The notes under the pieces are model-generated. The model saw only the letters and a list, made by a program, of their open reading frames with translations, did not search any database and was not told where the DNA came from. The position numbers were made by a program, and so were the translations under genes. From Proteles cristata cristata (Eukaryota > Chordata > Mammalia > Carnivora > Hyaenidae), in the NCBI GenBank assembly GCA_017311185.1, contig JAESUZ010003382.1:248001-312000 (forward strand): 64,000 nucleotides of DNA, read 5' to 3'. The stretch's first letter is position 1, and each line of letters starts with the position of its first letter. This document shows positions 46,229 to 57,000 of this stretch, one piece after another.

Positions 46229-46299
<71 letters not shown>
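46229..46299. repeat. (TC)14 joined to (AC)n
   Basis: Fourteen TC units at 46229-46256 run into an AC tract with a single CC interruption. Compound dinucleotide repeat. Confidence 0.97.
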
Positions 46300-46303
<4 letters not shown>

Positions 46304-46810
46304 CCCCCCCACCTCCCTCCAGTCCTCCAATGCTGGCTCCCAGCAGACGACTTCGACTGCCTGCGAGGGTGGGCTTAGAAGACACCGAGCACTGGTTCTT
46401 CAGGTCAGGCAGGTGGAACCCCACCCCTGTGTCCCACGAGGCATGCCTCCTGCCAGCCCAATGTGGCGGCGGCCGTGACACAGAGCGAGACCAGACTGAG
46501 GTGCGGGGCTGGGCATGCAGGTGCAGAGGGTCAGTGTGGGGCCAGAGGTCCTGAGGGATTTGGCTCCGCGGCTGTGTCACAGCCTTCTGGTAGAGCCCAG
46601 AGAGACACCGTCAACAGCCGTCGGGTTGGCTTCGTTCTCCTCATGAACTAAGTTGTAGGAGCTGGTGAACATTCCAGGCAGGAGCCAGCATCAAAATCAC
46701 AAACACCTCTCTCTGAAGGCAGTGTGGGGCTCTCAAAAACACGCGTGTTGCCAGCTCTGTACCACCACCACTTCGGCTACTACTACCAACCTTTTCTAGT
46801 CACTAGAGGG
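46300..46810. other. GC-rich unclassified stretch
   Basis: CpG-containing around 46,340-46,620, including GTGGCGGCGGCCGTG near 46,464. No gene start or repeat is recognised. The 152-codon minus frame spans the dinucleotide tract and is rejected. Confidence 0.4.
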
Positions 46811-46998
46811 AGCTTGCCATGTATTTTCTCATCTAATGCATACGATAACCTTGTAAGGGAGGTACTCCTACTATCCCATCTCATGCATGAGAGACACCTG
46901 AGATAATTAAGAGATCCAAGGGCACCACTTTTCAGCAGCGGTGCTGGGATCTGAACCAGGTCTGTCTGGCTCCAAAGCCCACTGTTGTAGCTACATCA
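46811..46998 (-). mobile_element. MIR fragment
   Basis: TTTCTCATCTAATGCATACG, TAAGGGAGGTACTCCTACTA, CATCTCATGCATGAGAGACA, GAGATCCAAGGGCACCACTT, GGGATCTGAACCAGGTCTGT, CTGGCTCCAAAGCCCACTG in reverse MIR order. Confidence 0.75.
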
Positions 46999-47160
46999 GT
47001 GGTTCTTACACTTGAGCGTACATAGGGAACTTCTGGAGGGCTTGGTAAGACACAGAGCCCCAGCAGATCTGACCCAAACGGTCTGTGATGGGGCCTGAGA
47101 ATCGACATTTCTCGCAAGCACCCCGGTGATGCCGACGCTGCACGCTTTAGGAACTACCAC
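46999..47160 (-). mobile_element. MER5A-type hAT relic
   Basis: CAGTGGTTCTTACACTTGAG, TTCTGGAGGGCTTGGTAAGA, GGGGCCTGAGAATCGACATT, GGTGATGCCGACGCTG and a terminal AGGAACTACCAC: a near full-length reverse MER5A with both ends preserved. Confidence 0.8.
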
Positions 47161-47229
47161 TAAGGTAGCCTTGCCAGGTGGGCTATGTTATACCCAGCCT
47201 CTTCCCCTAATGACTTCTACAGCAAGTAC

Positions 47230-47300
47230 AAAATGTCTTCATCAGTTGGGTCAGCAATTAAAGAAATTCCGTAGTGCCTAACAATAGAGCCTCTCAAATA
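47230..47300. repeat. 71-bp direct repeat, upstream copy
   Basis: Starts AAAATGTCTTCATCAGTTGG and ends AGCCTCTCAAATA. It recurs at 47520-47590 with a single difference (C at 47282, T at 47572). The CanSINE lies between the copies. The exact left edge is hidden by the SINE's A-tail. Confidence 0.97.
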
Positions 47301-47302
47301 CT

Positions 47303-47519
47303 GGGGCGCCTGGGTGGCTTAGTCGGTTAAGCGTCCGACTTTCGCTTGGGTCATGATCTCGCGGTTCGTGGGTTCGAGCCCCGCGTCAGGCTCTGTGCTG
47401 ACCGCCAGCTCAGAGCCTGGAGCCTGTTTCAGTCTGTGACTCCCTCTCTCTCTGACCCTCCCCTGCTCATGCTGTCTCTCTCTCTCCTAGAAATAAATAA
47501 AAAAATATTAAAAAAAAAA
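47303..47519 (+). mobile_element. Young CanSINE bounded by a 71-bp duplication
   Basis: Intact head GGGGCGCCTGGGTGGCTTAG, CTCGCGGTTCGTGGGTTCGA, GCTGACCGCCAGCTCAGAGC, CCTGTTTCAGTCTGTGACTC, CT-rich region and A14 tail. CpGs are kept. The TTTCGCTTGGGTC and TTTCAGTCTGTGACTC variants are shared (in complement) with the copies at 30087 and 62283. It inserted at the edge of a MER5-type relic. Confidence 0.97.
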
Positions 47520-47590
47520 AAAATGTCTTCATCAGTTGGGTCAGCAATTAAAGAAATTCCGTAGTGCCTAATAATAGAGCCTCTCAAATA
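47520..47590. repeat. 71-bp direct repeat, downstream copy
   Basis: Second copy, 70 of 71 bases identical, directly after the SINE's A-tail and continuous with the MER5-type relic. Confidence 0.97.
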
Positions 47591-47735
47591 TTAATGTGCA
47601 TTCAGATCACCTGGAGGATTCTGCTAAAATGCAGATTCTACTCGAATAGGTCTGGGTTGGGACTGGAGATCTGGTGCCTCTGACTTCCCAGGAAATGCCC
47701 AGGCTGTGGTTATCACGGCTGTGTCTTCAGAGTGA
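47577..47735 (-). mobile_element. MER5A-type hAT relic
   Basis: GAGCCTCTCAAATATTAATG, AGATCACCTGGAGGATTCTG, AAATGCAGATTCTACTCG, GGAAATGCCCAGGCTGTGGT. Diverged but in reverse MER5A order. Confidence 0.65.
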
Positions 47736-47897
47736 CCCCAGACCAGCACAGGTATCATCTGGGCATTTATTGGAAATGCAAAGTATCTGGCTCCCTGGAC
47801 CTACCGAACGGGACACGGAACGGGAAGTAGGAATCTTTGCTTCTACAAGCCCTTCCAGTAATTCTGATGCAAGCTGCAGTCTGAGAAGCATCACCTT
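47736..47897 (+). mobile_element. MER5A-type hAT relic
   Basis: AGGTATCATCTGGGCATTTA, TTGGAAATGCAAAGTATCTG, CTGGACCTACCGAACGG, CTACAAGCCCTTCCAGTAAT, TCTGATGCAAGCTGCAGTCT, GAGAAGCATCACC: forward MER5A order, nearly complete. Confidence 0.75.
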
Positions 47898-48270
47898 ATA
47901 GCCCGACTTCTCAACCTGGGCTGCACATCAGATTCTCCTGGGGTGGGCTCTCCTCACAAGTGCAGATACCTGGGTCCCGTCCACAGTGATTGATTTAATT
48001 CATCTCAGATGCTGCCTGACGATTAGGATTTTTTGTTTGTTTGTTTGTTTTAGAGAGAGAGAGAGACAGAGTGCAAGTGGGGTAGGGGCAGGGAGAGAGA
48101 GGGAGACACAGCACAGAGCCTGACACAGGGCTTGAACTCGTCAACTGTGAGATCATGACCTGAGCCAAAGTCAGACACTTAACTGACTGAGCCACCCAGG
48201 AGCCCCTGACCATTAGGATTTTAAAGCTTCTGGTGATTTTCACGTGCAGGAGTATAAGAACAACGACCTT
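47898..48270 (-). mobile_element. MER5-type hAT relic interrupted by CanSINE
   Basis: CTTCTCAACCTGGGCTGCAC, CATCAGATTCTCCTGGGGTG, CAGATACCTGGGTCCCGTCC and TGATTTAATTCATCTCAGAT, then the CanSINE at 48033-48205. It resumes at ATTAGGATTTTAAAGCTTCT, GGTGATTTTCACGTGCAGGA. Confidence 0.7.
48033..48205 (-). mobile_element. CanSINE with microhomology deletion
   Basis: (GTTT)n tail complement, GGGAGACACAGCACAGAGCC, GAGATCATGACCTGAGCCAA, GAGCCACCCAGGAGCCCC. The segment normally between GAGACACAG and CAGCACAGAGCC (about 37 bp) is missing, joined at CACAG. Duplication CTGACGATTAGGATTTT / CTGACCATTAGGATTTT, 17 bp, at 48016-48032 and 48206-48222. Confidence 0.95.
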
Positions 48271-48282
48271 ACAGTGTCATGT

Positions 48283-48440
48283 AAAAACCTGCTAGTCAAA
48301 TTATGACCTCTGTCTGCAGAACCGGTCAGAAATAAGAAATCTCAAACCAGACTCCAGACCTACTGAATTGGAATCTTCCTATTCACAAGACCCCCCAAGG
48401 GACTTCTATGCATGTTTAAAGCTGGGAAGCACCGGTCTAA
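48283..48440 (+). mobile_element. MER5A-type hAT relic
   Basis: TCAGAAATAAGAAATCTCAA, CCAGACTCCAGACCTACTGA, ATTGGAATCTTCCTATTCAC, AAGACCCCCCAAGGGACTTC, TATGCATGTTTAAAGCTGGG, AAGCACC. Forward MER5A order. Confidence 0.7.
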
Positions 48441-48501
48441 AGAACACTGGAACAGCACTGTAGAACAGAAATTTTTGAGATGCTGGAAATGTCCTCGATC
48501 G

Positions 48502-48644
48502 GTGCTGTCCAATATGGTAGCCACTAGTCCTATGTGGCTACTGAGCACTTGAAATGTGGCTACTGCAACAGAGGGTATTAACGTTTCATTTTGATTAAGT
48601 ATAAATAGCCACATATGGCAAGTGGCTACCATATGGGACAGTGC
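48502..48644. mobile_element. Palindromic hAT-type MITE
   Basis: A 143-bp element with terminal inverted repeats: GTGCTGTCCAATATGGTAGC at 48502 and its diverged complement ending at 48644, about 21 of 24 positions paired. The inner GTGGCTACTGAGCACTTGAA and AAATAGCCACATATGGC match a common mammalian Charlie-group element, whose exact name I am unsure of. Confidence 0.8.
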
Positions 48645-48655
48645 AGCTCTAGAAA

Positions 48656-49889
48656 AAGAGCAATGATGTCAAGGCATAATTAGGGTTTGCCAGATGAGAC
48701 AGCATTTGACAGCGGGTCATTTGTGTAGTAAAAGCCCAGGCCTGGACAGAAAGCAGTATTGAAAGGAAGGAGAATTCTGTGTTGGACATTTCCTTTTCCC
48801 GGTACTTGGTACCTTTCTTTGATGTACAGGTGTTCTGTAATCCCTAAAGCTCCATTCATTATGTTCCCCATTCTCTCCACAACTTACCTACTTTTTATCT
48901 CAGAAAGGTATTGATCCTTTATTAATGAGAAAGGACTAAAGCCAGGACTTAGGGCAGAAAAGAAAAATGCGGGTAATTTGGGGTGGGACTGAAGGGAGAC
49001 CCCGTCTAACTAACCAGTGGGGAGGGAGGCATTTGAGAGTAAGTAAGACTTTAGGAGATGCAGCACTTCATACCTACTTTTAGGTATAACTGAGGCCTTA
49101 GTATAATCACACGGATTACGAGCCCAGGGACCCTGGGAACAAACTGCCCCTAAGATCCTACAGTTTCATGGGTCCTTTTGCAGTGAGGGAAGAGTTGGTG
49201 ACCTGGTAACAGTGTTACTCCTTTCCCTTATTGTAACAATATTTTAATAGTCAAATGTTGGGTTGTTTAATGCAAAAGAATCCATCATGGTCATTTAGAG
49301 AGCACTCAGTAAAGAGTGCCGAATTGTTGATCTTTAACATTTTTGAACTTCAAAATTCAATCACCTTGCAATAATTCTTTTAAAGTGATGGCCAGTAAGT
49401 CGATAACTACTGCAACCACTTATGTGGCCCATAGTAAGTGGGGAAAAGAGCTTTAAAAACTGGTAGCACTCCCTGCCAGTCTTTAAAATCAGGCCAGCCT
49501 GCCATATTTGTGGCCACATCAAAGTAGAGAACAGAAAGCATTATGTTGGGAAAGTTGACTCCATTCCTCATCAGCATGTTCTCCTGGACCCCCCCAGGAA
49601 GGCCGTGCTCTCTGAACCCAACAGCAGAGTTTCCCATGTGAAGGAGTGTTTTCCAGGGTCAAGTGGCACAAGTCATAACTGTGGAGTGTGGCCTTTCCTG
49701 GGAAGGCCAACGACCCAGAGGGCAAGCTCACAAGTAGGGTGACGGAATGGCCGAGAGTCCATTTGGGGCTCAAGGCAGACACCAGCGGGGAAGTGAGAAG
49801 CAGGTGGATGGAATGGAGGGAGAAGTCCACAAATTGGAATCCGAAAACATATAAGGATAAACACCGGGGGCGGGTAGAAATGTTACTCA
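48656..49889. other. Unclassified stretch
   Basis: No interspersed repeat recognised. Minus-strand frames up to 123 codons (49519-49890) have no domain. Confidence 0.45.
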
Positions 49890-50070
49890 CACGGACAGAC
49901 TGATCTGGGTTCGAGACTCAGTTCTTCTGCTTCCTAATACTGAGCTTGGATGGGTTACCTGCCGCCTCAGGGTCGGTTTCCTGATATGCTAAATGGGGGA
50001 AATAATAGCACTTGTCTGTTAGAGCTGCCTGGAGGGTTAAAGGACATGGTCCTATCACACACTTATTAGC
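49890..50070 (+). mobile_element. MIR, clear core
   Basis: ATCTGGGTTCGAGACTCAGT, TTCTTCTGCTTCCTAATACT, TTGGATGGGTTACCTGCCGC, CTCAGGGTCGGTTTCCTGAT, AAATGGGGGAAATAATAGCA, CTGGAGGGTTAAAGGACATG, in forward MIR order. Confidence 0.8.
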
Positions 50071-50567
50071 TTATGTTTTGCACGGGGACGGAAGTGGAAT
50101 GGGTACCTACAAGAGACAGAAAGTGCAGCCCTCATCGATGTGAAGGGCAGTGAAAGTGAAGATGTGGGAAAAGACAGCAAGGACAGGAAAGCTGTGTTGT
50201 TTGCTTAAAGTATCTGGACATTGAGTAGACTTGTGGGAATGGTTTAGAGCAGAAAAATAAATGAAAATGCAGAGGATGCAAGAAAATACCTAGAGCTATG
50301 GAGGCATCCCGAACTCAGTCTCTCTCCTCTTTGCCATGATGCTTTGAGACGCCTGTAGAATGCTTGGAAAGTCACAGAAACATATGATGGCATTGGTGTT
50401 TAATTACTGGACAGCTATAGCTTTGGTCAGACTCTCACACTGGTCACGAATTATTTTAAAATATCAAAACCCACCACTGTCTATTATATTGTTCTGCAAC
50501 TTGCCTTTTTCATCTGTAGCAGTGTACCTGCAGATTTGCACTTGGAGTTCATGAGCTAACCTGTTGT
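50071..50567. other. Unclassified stretch
   Basis: TTGTTCTGCAACTTGCCTTT near 50,490 resembles a segment seen in old L1 or ERV relics, but the match is too short to call. Confidence 0.4.
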
Positions 50568-50577
50568 AAAATGTTGA

Positions 50578-50790
50578 GGGGCACCTGGGTGGCTCAGCTG
50601 GTTAAGCGTCCAACTTCAGTTCAGGTCATCACCTCACAGTTCATGGGTTCAAGCCCCACATCGGGCTCAATGCTTACAGCTCAGAGCCTGGAGCCTGCTT
50701 TGGATTCTGTGTCTCCCTCTCTCTCTGCTCCTCCCCTGCTCTTGCTCTGTCTCTGTCTCTTTCAAAACTGAATAAATGTTAAAAAAAAAA
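50578..50790 (+). mobile_element. CanSINE, complete
   Basis: Head GGGGCACCTGGGTGGCTCAG, GGTTCAAGCCCC, GCTTACAGCTCAGAGCCTGG, CT-rich region, AATAAATGTT and A14. Duplication AAAATGTTGA / AAAGTGTTGA next to the element. The sense frame 50571-50771 is SINE-derived. Confidence 0.94.
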
Positions 50791-50801
50791 AAAAGTGTTG
50801 A

Positions 50802-51459
50802 ACATACAGACTGCTGTTTACATGAATTCTATTTATACATGCATTAATTAACTACTGCCACATAATAAAAACTCCAAAATAAAAGTAGCTTGAAATTTAA
50901 AACAAAATAGGCAAAGAAAAACCAGTGTAAAGTGTTGTAAGCTACCCCAGAGTGTCCCTGACTCATTCTAACAAAAGTCACTGGTGCCAACCCTAAAGCA
51001 AGTCCTCCTAAGCTTGTGCTTCTAAGGCCAGGCCAGGCTAATCAAGAGTCCCTGGGGAGCCACGGATCGATTACTCAGGTCTGCCTCCCTGTTTTCACAA
51101 GGAGACAAGGGAAGCCACACTTGCAGGGACAGGGTCCCTGATCCTCGTTGGCAGGTGGCTAAGGAGCATGTTTTCAGCTACAAGTAGCTGAAACTCTGTC
51201 ACAACCCAGTTAACCCCAAAGAAGGACTGATTAGATCCCCTCACTGAAAACCCAGGCATTAGCTGGCTTCTGACTTCCAAAGGCCCAACCATGACGCCAG
51301 ACATGGGGATGTGAGGTGTCCAGAACTCAGTCTCTCTGTCCTCTCTGCCTTGTGCCACCTTCTGTTTGGTTCCAGACTTAGATTCCCACAGCTCTGAGAC
51401 AGGCAGAAGGAAAGAAAGCCTCTTGCCCCCGAAAAATGCCGTTTGCACTAAAGAGAACG
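50802..51459. other. Unclassified stretch
   Basis: A 117-codon minus-strand frame (51095-51448) has no domain. No repeat recognised. Confidence 0.45.
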
Positions 51460-51565
51460 TTTCCCACTAGGCTGTGAGATCCTTGAGAACTCTGTTCACC
51501 ACTGCATCCCCGGAGCCTGCGGGAACAGCACACCGTTCCTCCAGGTTGATTAAATGAATGGCCGA
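51460..51565 (+). mobile_element. L2 3' tip
   Basis: CTGTGAGATCCTTGAGAACT, TGTTCACCACTGCATCCCCG, AGCCTGCGGGAACAGCACAC, GATTAAATGAATGG follow the last 100 bp of L2. Confidence 0.65.
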
Positions 51566-52419
51566 CGTCAGACTGAGCTAAATCAGGTCACTCGTCTTCC
51601 GGAGCCCATCACTGAGGCTGGGGGCCGGGTGAGGCAGGGAAGGAAAATGCCAGCAGTTCATATGGCCATCCGGATTGGACTCCCCTAGATGCACCAGCTG
51701 AGAGAGGAGACGGCAGGTTTCTCTAGGGACTTCAGACAGTCACCAGAAAGGGGGCATGAGATGCTGGAAGGCCTCAGAGGAACAGATGTCCATCTGCACG
51801 AGCTTCCGTATGTTGGATCACGCCGGAAGGTCAGAACTAGTCCTCGGAGTTGTTTTCTGAATGAAAAAAATGCAAACACCTCTTCGACCAAATGAAAGAA
51901 AATTAATGGATGGGAAATTAAGTCTTTATCCCAACACAGTAACATAGGGGATTTAGACAGATGAAATGTAATTATCTGAGTAAGGATTTGGCAGGGTGCC
52001 TGATTTTTAGAGATCTGCTCATGATGATACCAATTCCTGGCTGACGTGGAGAAAGGGGGCGCACCTGAAGGATTAGCTGAGCCGTTTATACAGTTCTCTT
52101 TTATTTTTCAGAACCGAAGTGCCTACAAGGTGAGAATCGCTAGAATGGTCTTTGCACACAGCACACAATGTTTACCTTCATCAATACCAATCTGAATCAT
52201 CAAAATGTTCAGTGGTCATTCCGAATGATCAAAAGAGAGAATTGTATGCAAATTCTTTTAAAATTGGTTTGGTTGATGGATGCTCTGGTAGAAACTTAAA
52301 TTGACCAAATGCTTGTTCATTAATACCTATTTGCTGTGCATGGTTTTATTTAATATCATGGTTCAGAGATGTATCTTATTACATATACAACTTACATATT
52401 TATATATGACCTCAACATG
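51566..52419. other. Unclassified stretch
   Basis: No repeat or exon recognised. Becomes AT-rich from 52,200. Confidence 0.45.
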
Positions 52420-52490
52420 AAATATTTATATGTATATATACACATATATGAATATATATATGTATATGTATATACATATATACAATGTGC
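52420..52490. repeat. (TATATG)n AT-rich palindromic tract
   Basis: Imperfect TATATG/CATATA repeats. The arms around 52,440-52,480 are self-complementary and could form a hairpin or cruciform. Confidence 0.85.
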
Positions 52491-52519
52491 CATATAAAAA
52501 TAAGTTAAAACGCTGTAGT

Positions 52520-52705
52520 GGGGCACCTGGGTAGTTTAATCAGGTCCGACTCTGGATTTCGGCTCAGGTCATGATCTCATAGTTCATGACACCAAGCCCC
52601 ATGTCTGGCTCTGTGCTGACAGTAGAGAGCTTGTTTGGGATTCTCTCTCCCTCTGACCCTCCCCCATACACTCTCTCTCACAATAAATAAATTGACTTTA
52701 AAAAT
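52520..52705 (+). mobile_element. Older CanSINE copy with deletions
   Basis: GGGGCACCTGGGTAGTTTAA head, AATCAGGTCCGACTCTGGAT with loss of the GGTTAAGC segment, then GTGCTGACAGTAGAGAGCTT and a shortened CT region. Tail AATAAATAAATTG. Confidence 0.88.
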
Positions 52706-53317
52706 TATGATATAGTATTTGTATTTATCATATTACCATTATATATCTTCTAGTGTTATAAATAGATTCTAAACCATTTAAAACCAAATCATCACCCCAT
52801 CGCACTTGAATATTGAATGAGGAAAGTGTTAGATACTTGCTCCGTCAATTTTGAACTGAATAGATAAAATGAGAGTTCTCAGATATTTACCACTAAAAAC
52901 CCTTTTAATATGTTTGCCATGGACAAATGTTTGAAAGATGTGATTTCAAGTCAAATAAATGGCATGTTATACAATCTGTTTTCCCATTTTTGATTAATCA
53001 AAGCTATTTATGTCTGACAAACTTTTCCTGCAGTGTCCTGTTCCACACCTTCCACCTCAAACTCATACTGATCTGTAGAGCCAGAAGGAAGATTTAATTT
53101 TTGTAATGGTGTACAAACAATTTCCTTCCAGGTGTTTGAAATACCGGGAAGAGTTTACTCTCTTGATCACCACCAAGAACCTGAGGTTGGAACCTGCTGG
53201 TTGAGCAGAGGCTCCTCTTATGGAAGGAAGGCAAATTTCCCAAATGGTCATAGGGGCTGGTCTAGTACTTTTTAGTCGGCTGAGGTTTTTGGTGCTGATC
53301 GGCAGCTAGAAAGTTCA
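52706..53317. other. AT-rich stretch
   Basis: Nothing recognised. Confidence 0.5.
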
Positions 53318-53720
53318 AGAAGGATTCATTTACTTAACAAGTATTTACTGAGTGCTTACTATATGCCACACTCTGTTCTAGACTCTGAAGAACCAGAAAT
53401 GAACCAAATACAAACAGTCCTTGGCTTCGTGTAGCCTGCAGTCAAGTAGGGGAGCCAGAAAACAAACAGAACCAACCAATAAAAGTACATGTTGGATGGT
53501 GCTAAGAGGTGATTAGGAGGAAACATACTTTTAAACCCATTGTTGAAGGAAAGGCTCTATGGAAACTGTGACATTTTGTTGAAGGCTGAAGAAAAAAATG
53601 TGAGGGAATGAAATATGAGGAAGAGAAGAAAATGAAAAGGCCCTGAGGCAGAAGTATTCCACACACATTTGAGGAACAAGAAAGTAGCCAACACCATCCA
53701 CTGGCTACTTGGGTTTAAGG
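53318..53720 (-). mobile_element. L2 3' end
   Basis: AACAAGTATTTACTGAGTGC, TTACTATATGCCACACTCTG, TTCTAGACTCTGAAGAACCA, TGTAGCCTGCAGTCAAGTAG, GGATGGTGCTAAGAGGTGAT, AAAGGCCCTGAGGCAGAAGT, TTTGAGGAACAAGAAAGTAG: reverse L2 3' region with the terminus near 53,318. Confidence 0.85.
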
Positions 53721-53855
53721 TTGAAATCAAAGGTGACTCCTCTTAAAATCACACTTTGTGATTTCTTGTCTTTCCCCACGATTCATTGCTGAGTTATACA
53801 GTGGTCATGGGGACCATCGAAGGCTCAGAGCAGTGGCAAAAGCCAACAGAAGTCT

Positions 53856-54058
53856 GGGTGGCTCAGTTGGTTAAGCGTCCGACTTTGGTTCAGGTCATGA
53901 TCTCACGGTTCGTGGGTTCAAGCCCCGCGTCGGGTTCTGTGCTGACAGCTCAGAGCCTGGAGCCTGTTTCAGAGTCTGTGTCTCCCTCTCTCTCTGCCCC
54001 TCCCCCATTCATCCTCTGTCTCTCTCTGTCTCAAAAAATAAATAAACTATAAAAAAAA
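53856..54058 (+). mobile_element. CanSINE, 5'-truncated by a few bases
   Basis: Starts at GGGTGGCTCAGTTGGTTAAG, lacking GGGGCGCCT. The rest is intact with CCCCGCGTCGGG CpGs and an A-rich tail. Duplication AAAAGCCAACAGAAGTCT / AAAAGCCAACAGATGTCT, 18 bp, at 53838-53855 and 54059-54076. The truncation therefore occurred at insertion. Confidence 0.95.
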
Positions 54059-54076
54059 AAAAGCCAACAGATGTCT

Positions 54077-57000
54077 TTTTAAAGCCTATGGATTATCAGA
54101 TCACAATCTGAAGAACTCTCTGAAAACCTCAATGCTAGCATGATGCAAAGGACATAGCAGGTACTTCACCAATTCCTTCTGGGAAAGTCGCTGCAGGCAA
54201 CGACTGTCACTGATGCTTACGAACTACGACTATGAAGCAGCAGCATTTTTAGTCAGTCACAGCAGCCATAAAACTAATTACTTTAATCAGAGCCTGTGAA
54301 ATAATCTGGAAACAAGGAACTAGTTTAATGATGTTAATAAATATATACCTATACTTGCAAGAATGTTGATTCTGGAACTGTAATAGCAAGAAAAAGCAAC
54401 TTTTAGAAAAAGAAAATAACCAAAGAAAAGACATGATCTCTAAAAGGGCATGTAGAATGACTAAATGTATAAACACTTACATATCCACGCTCACATATAT
54501 GTGTTGGATGGATGGACGGATGGATGCATAGATTTTAAGACACATGTATATTTATTTCTATAATTTTCTATCCATTTATGAAATAAGGAAAGTAGCCCTC
54601 TAGTCTTAGTATATTAATGATGTGGTTACCAGTTAGTTTCTCTTATTTTTAAGGATTTGCAAAATAAAGCAGGACAGAAATAGAGGCAGCGTAGACAGGA
54701 TTCCACACTCTCAACAGCCTGTTGAAGCTAGAGAATAAACTTCCTGATCCTAGCAGAAACAAAAGCAAGGAAGATGCATCTAGTCAACACTACTGAAGGT
54801 CCAGAGTAGAAGAATCCGACTCTAAAGAGGTAAAATGTCAAAGCGACAAATTACGGTGAGTCACGGGGTGGAATAATGAGTCAGAGATACTCCCTCGGAG
54901 ATATGGAAACCGAAGGGCTTGCACCCTCACGAAACAGGCCCTGGACTATGAAATTCTGGTAAGAGAACTCAAATGTGGTTGGCCCTTGAAAGAGGCTGTA
55001 AATAAGAGGAATGTTTTGAGGGAGGAAAGTCTCAGAACCAGAAGGTTTCCCAGGTAATTTCAGCAAGTATCACCATTTTAACAAGACTGTCCTGGTCAAA
55101 TTCCATAACGCATTTACATAGACTTTATAAAGATTTTTACAGAGATTTTAAAAATCACTGCATGTAAAAGCTCACAAATTTTACCAGCTTAATGTCAATG
55201 CCTTTATTGTGAAATGACTCCACCCTCTCACAAAGAACCTTTTATTACAAACGTGTTATTCATTCGGGGACTAGGCAAGACCCTTACAGACATGCCCTTT
55301 GGGTTTGGATGGAGAAGAAACCAACAGATAGAGAAACACAATGAACAGACAATATGATTTTATCGTAAGACAAAGCCCAAAGGGAATTTAAATATTTAAA
55401 CAAATATGTAGGCATTCCCCACTAGCAGGAGCCAAGTATATTTTGGCAGAAGGGAATTTCCATATTGTTTCAACTTTGTTAGAGTTGGTTAATTCTTTTT
55501 TAATTAGATCTCTAATAAGCAAATGTTTTTTCCTCTTTTTTCCTTCATTGGCATTATCCATGTCCAAATAATAAGAAATCACTCATAAGCACTTTAAAAA
55601 AAATTGGGGGGAGGGTTTAAGATAAAACCTCATGAAGTAAAACCAAGTGAAACACCAGACTTCAAAACTGAAATGTCTCTACTACATGTATTCTTATCAT
55701 TCAAAAAGTCACATTTTTAGTAAAAATTGGAAAGGATGCTGATTAAGTTAATGGTTCCTTCTGAATATCCCTAAAAAGAAAGCAAGGGAAAACTGGGAAA
55801 AATGCAGATTTTACTTTGTTAACGTAAGTACTATAATGAAAATTTTGTGCTTTGCTGGCAAAATATCCATTACCCATAGAAGCTATCTTATAGCTCTATA
55901 TGTTGTAGATAACTGAAAGAAATATAAAATTAATTCTTATCTGCAGACATGCAAATACATTCTGTCCAGGGGAGGCTTTTCTACCAAAATCCCTTTTCCT
56001 TGAAAAAACAAACCAACCAACCAGATAATGGAGATGAGAACTATATACTCAGTTCCTCCAGGTAGGCTCTTCAATAGCTCATGTCATTATTTCATTTTAA
56101 GTGAACTTCCAGAATATCATTCTCATTCATACATAAATGCAGGTAACAAAATATCTAAGCTATGCACCATTAATGCAAGTTTATCTTAGAGATCATCTGA
56201 GAGCTGGTTTTAAAACCTATTTACCTTTGATGTCTGGAAAACAAACAACTAACTTTCAAGAGGAAGCCTTGAGACCCTCACCAAAATCAATAAATAAATA
56301 AATGCAATGATGGACTGAATGCTAACAAGTACATTCAAAGCTCCGTAAAGATAAAGACCATTTTGGAGTGTACAGAAGCACTCTCACTAGGTTTGTTTGA
56401 GCACAGAATCTCATTTGCTGTGCAAAATGTAATATAAAGGAAAGTACAATGACCAGTAGAAAGTGTGACTGAAAACAGGGATGGAATCAAAATGCACTGA
56501 ATATTATACAGTTTAGGTAGCAAAATCAAACTCCACAAAAACATGGGAGAAAAGCACACATTGCACCTAGGTAAGTCAAAAACACAGAATTCCTAGGGAC
56601 CAAAGCAAATTATGAATCAGACCTGCTTTGCTACTAATAACTTAATTTACTATTGCAAGTATTGCCATCCAACGTTTGCCATCACTGTATAGATCATTAT
56701 GGAAGATTCACATGTAAAAAGTTGTTACACTTTAGTTTACAGATTTCTCATATGCTGTATGGCACATAAAAGCTAGCAGTCCGCTCAGTAGCTTATGTTT
56801 TGTACACTATGATTTAAGAGTATAAAGCAGAAGTTGCAAATCGATGCCCCTGCCATCACCTAAAAAAAAAAAAAAAAAAGGCTGGGCAGGGAGGACCAAA
56901 TCAGTAAAGCAGACTGCTTATCAAGCTGTAAGTGGGGGTGGAGTCTGCAATTAAATGGAGACTTTATACTGTTGTCAGGCAGGGATGGAGGGCCAGTGCT

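Noticed and set aside
46122..46580. 152-codon minus-strand frame
   Set aside because: Spans the TC/AC dinucleotide tract, and the Cys-Val and Glu-Arg runs are repeat artefacts.
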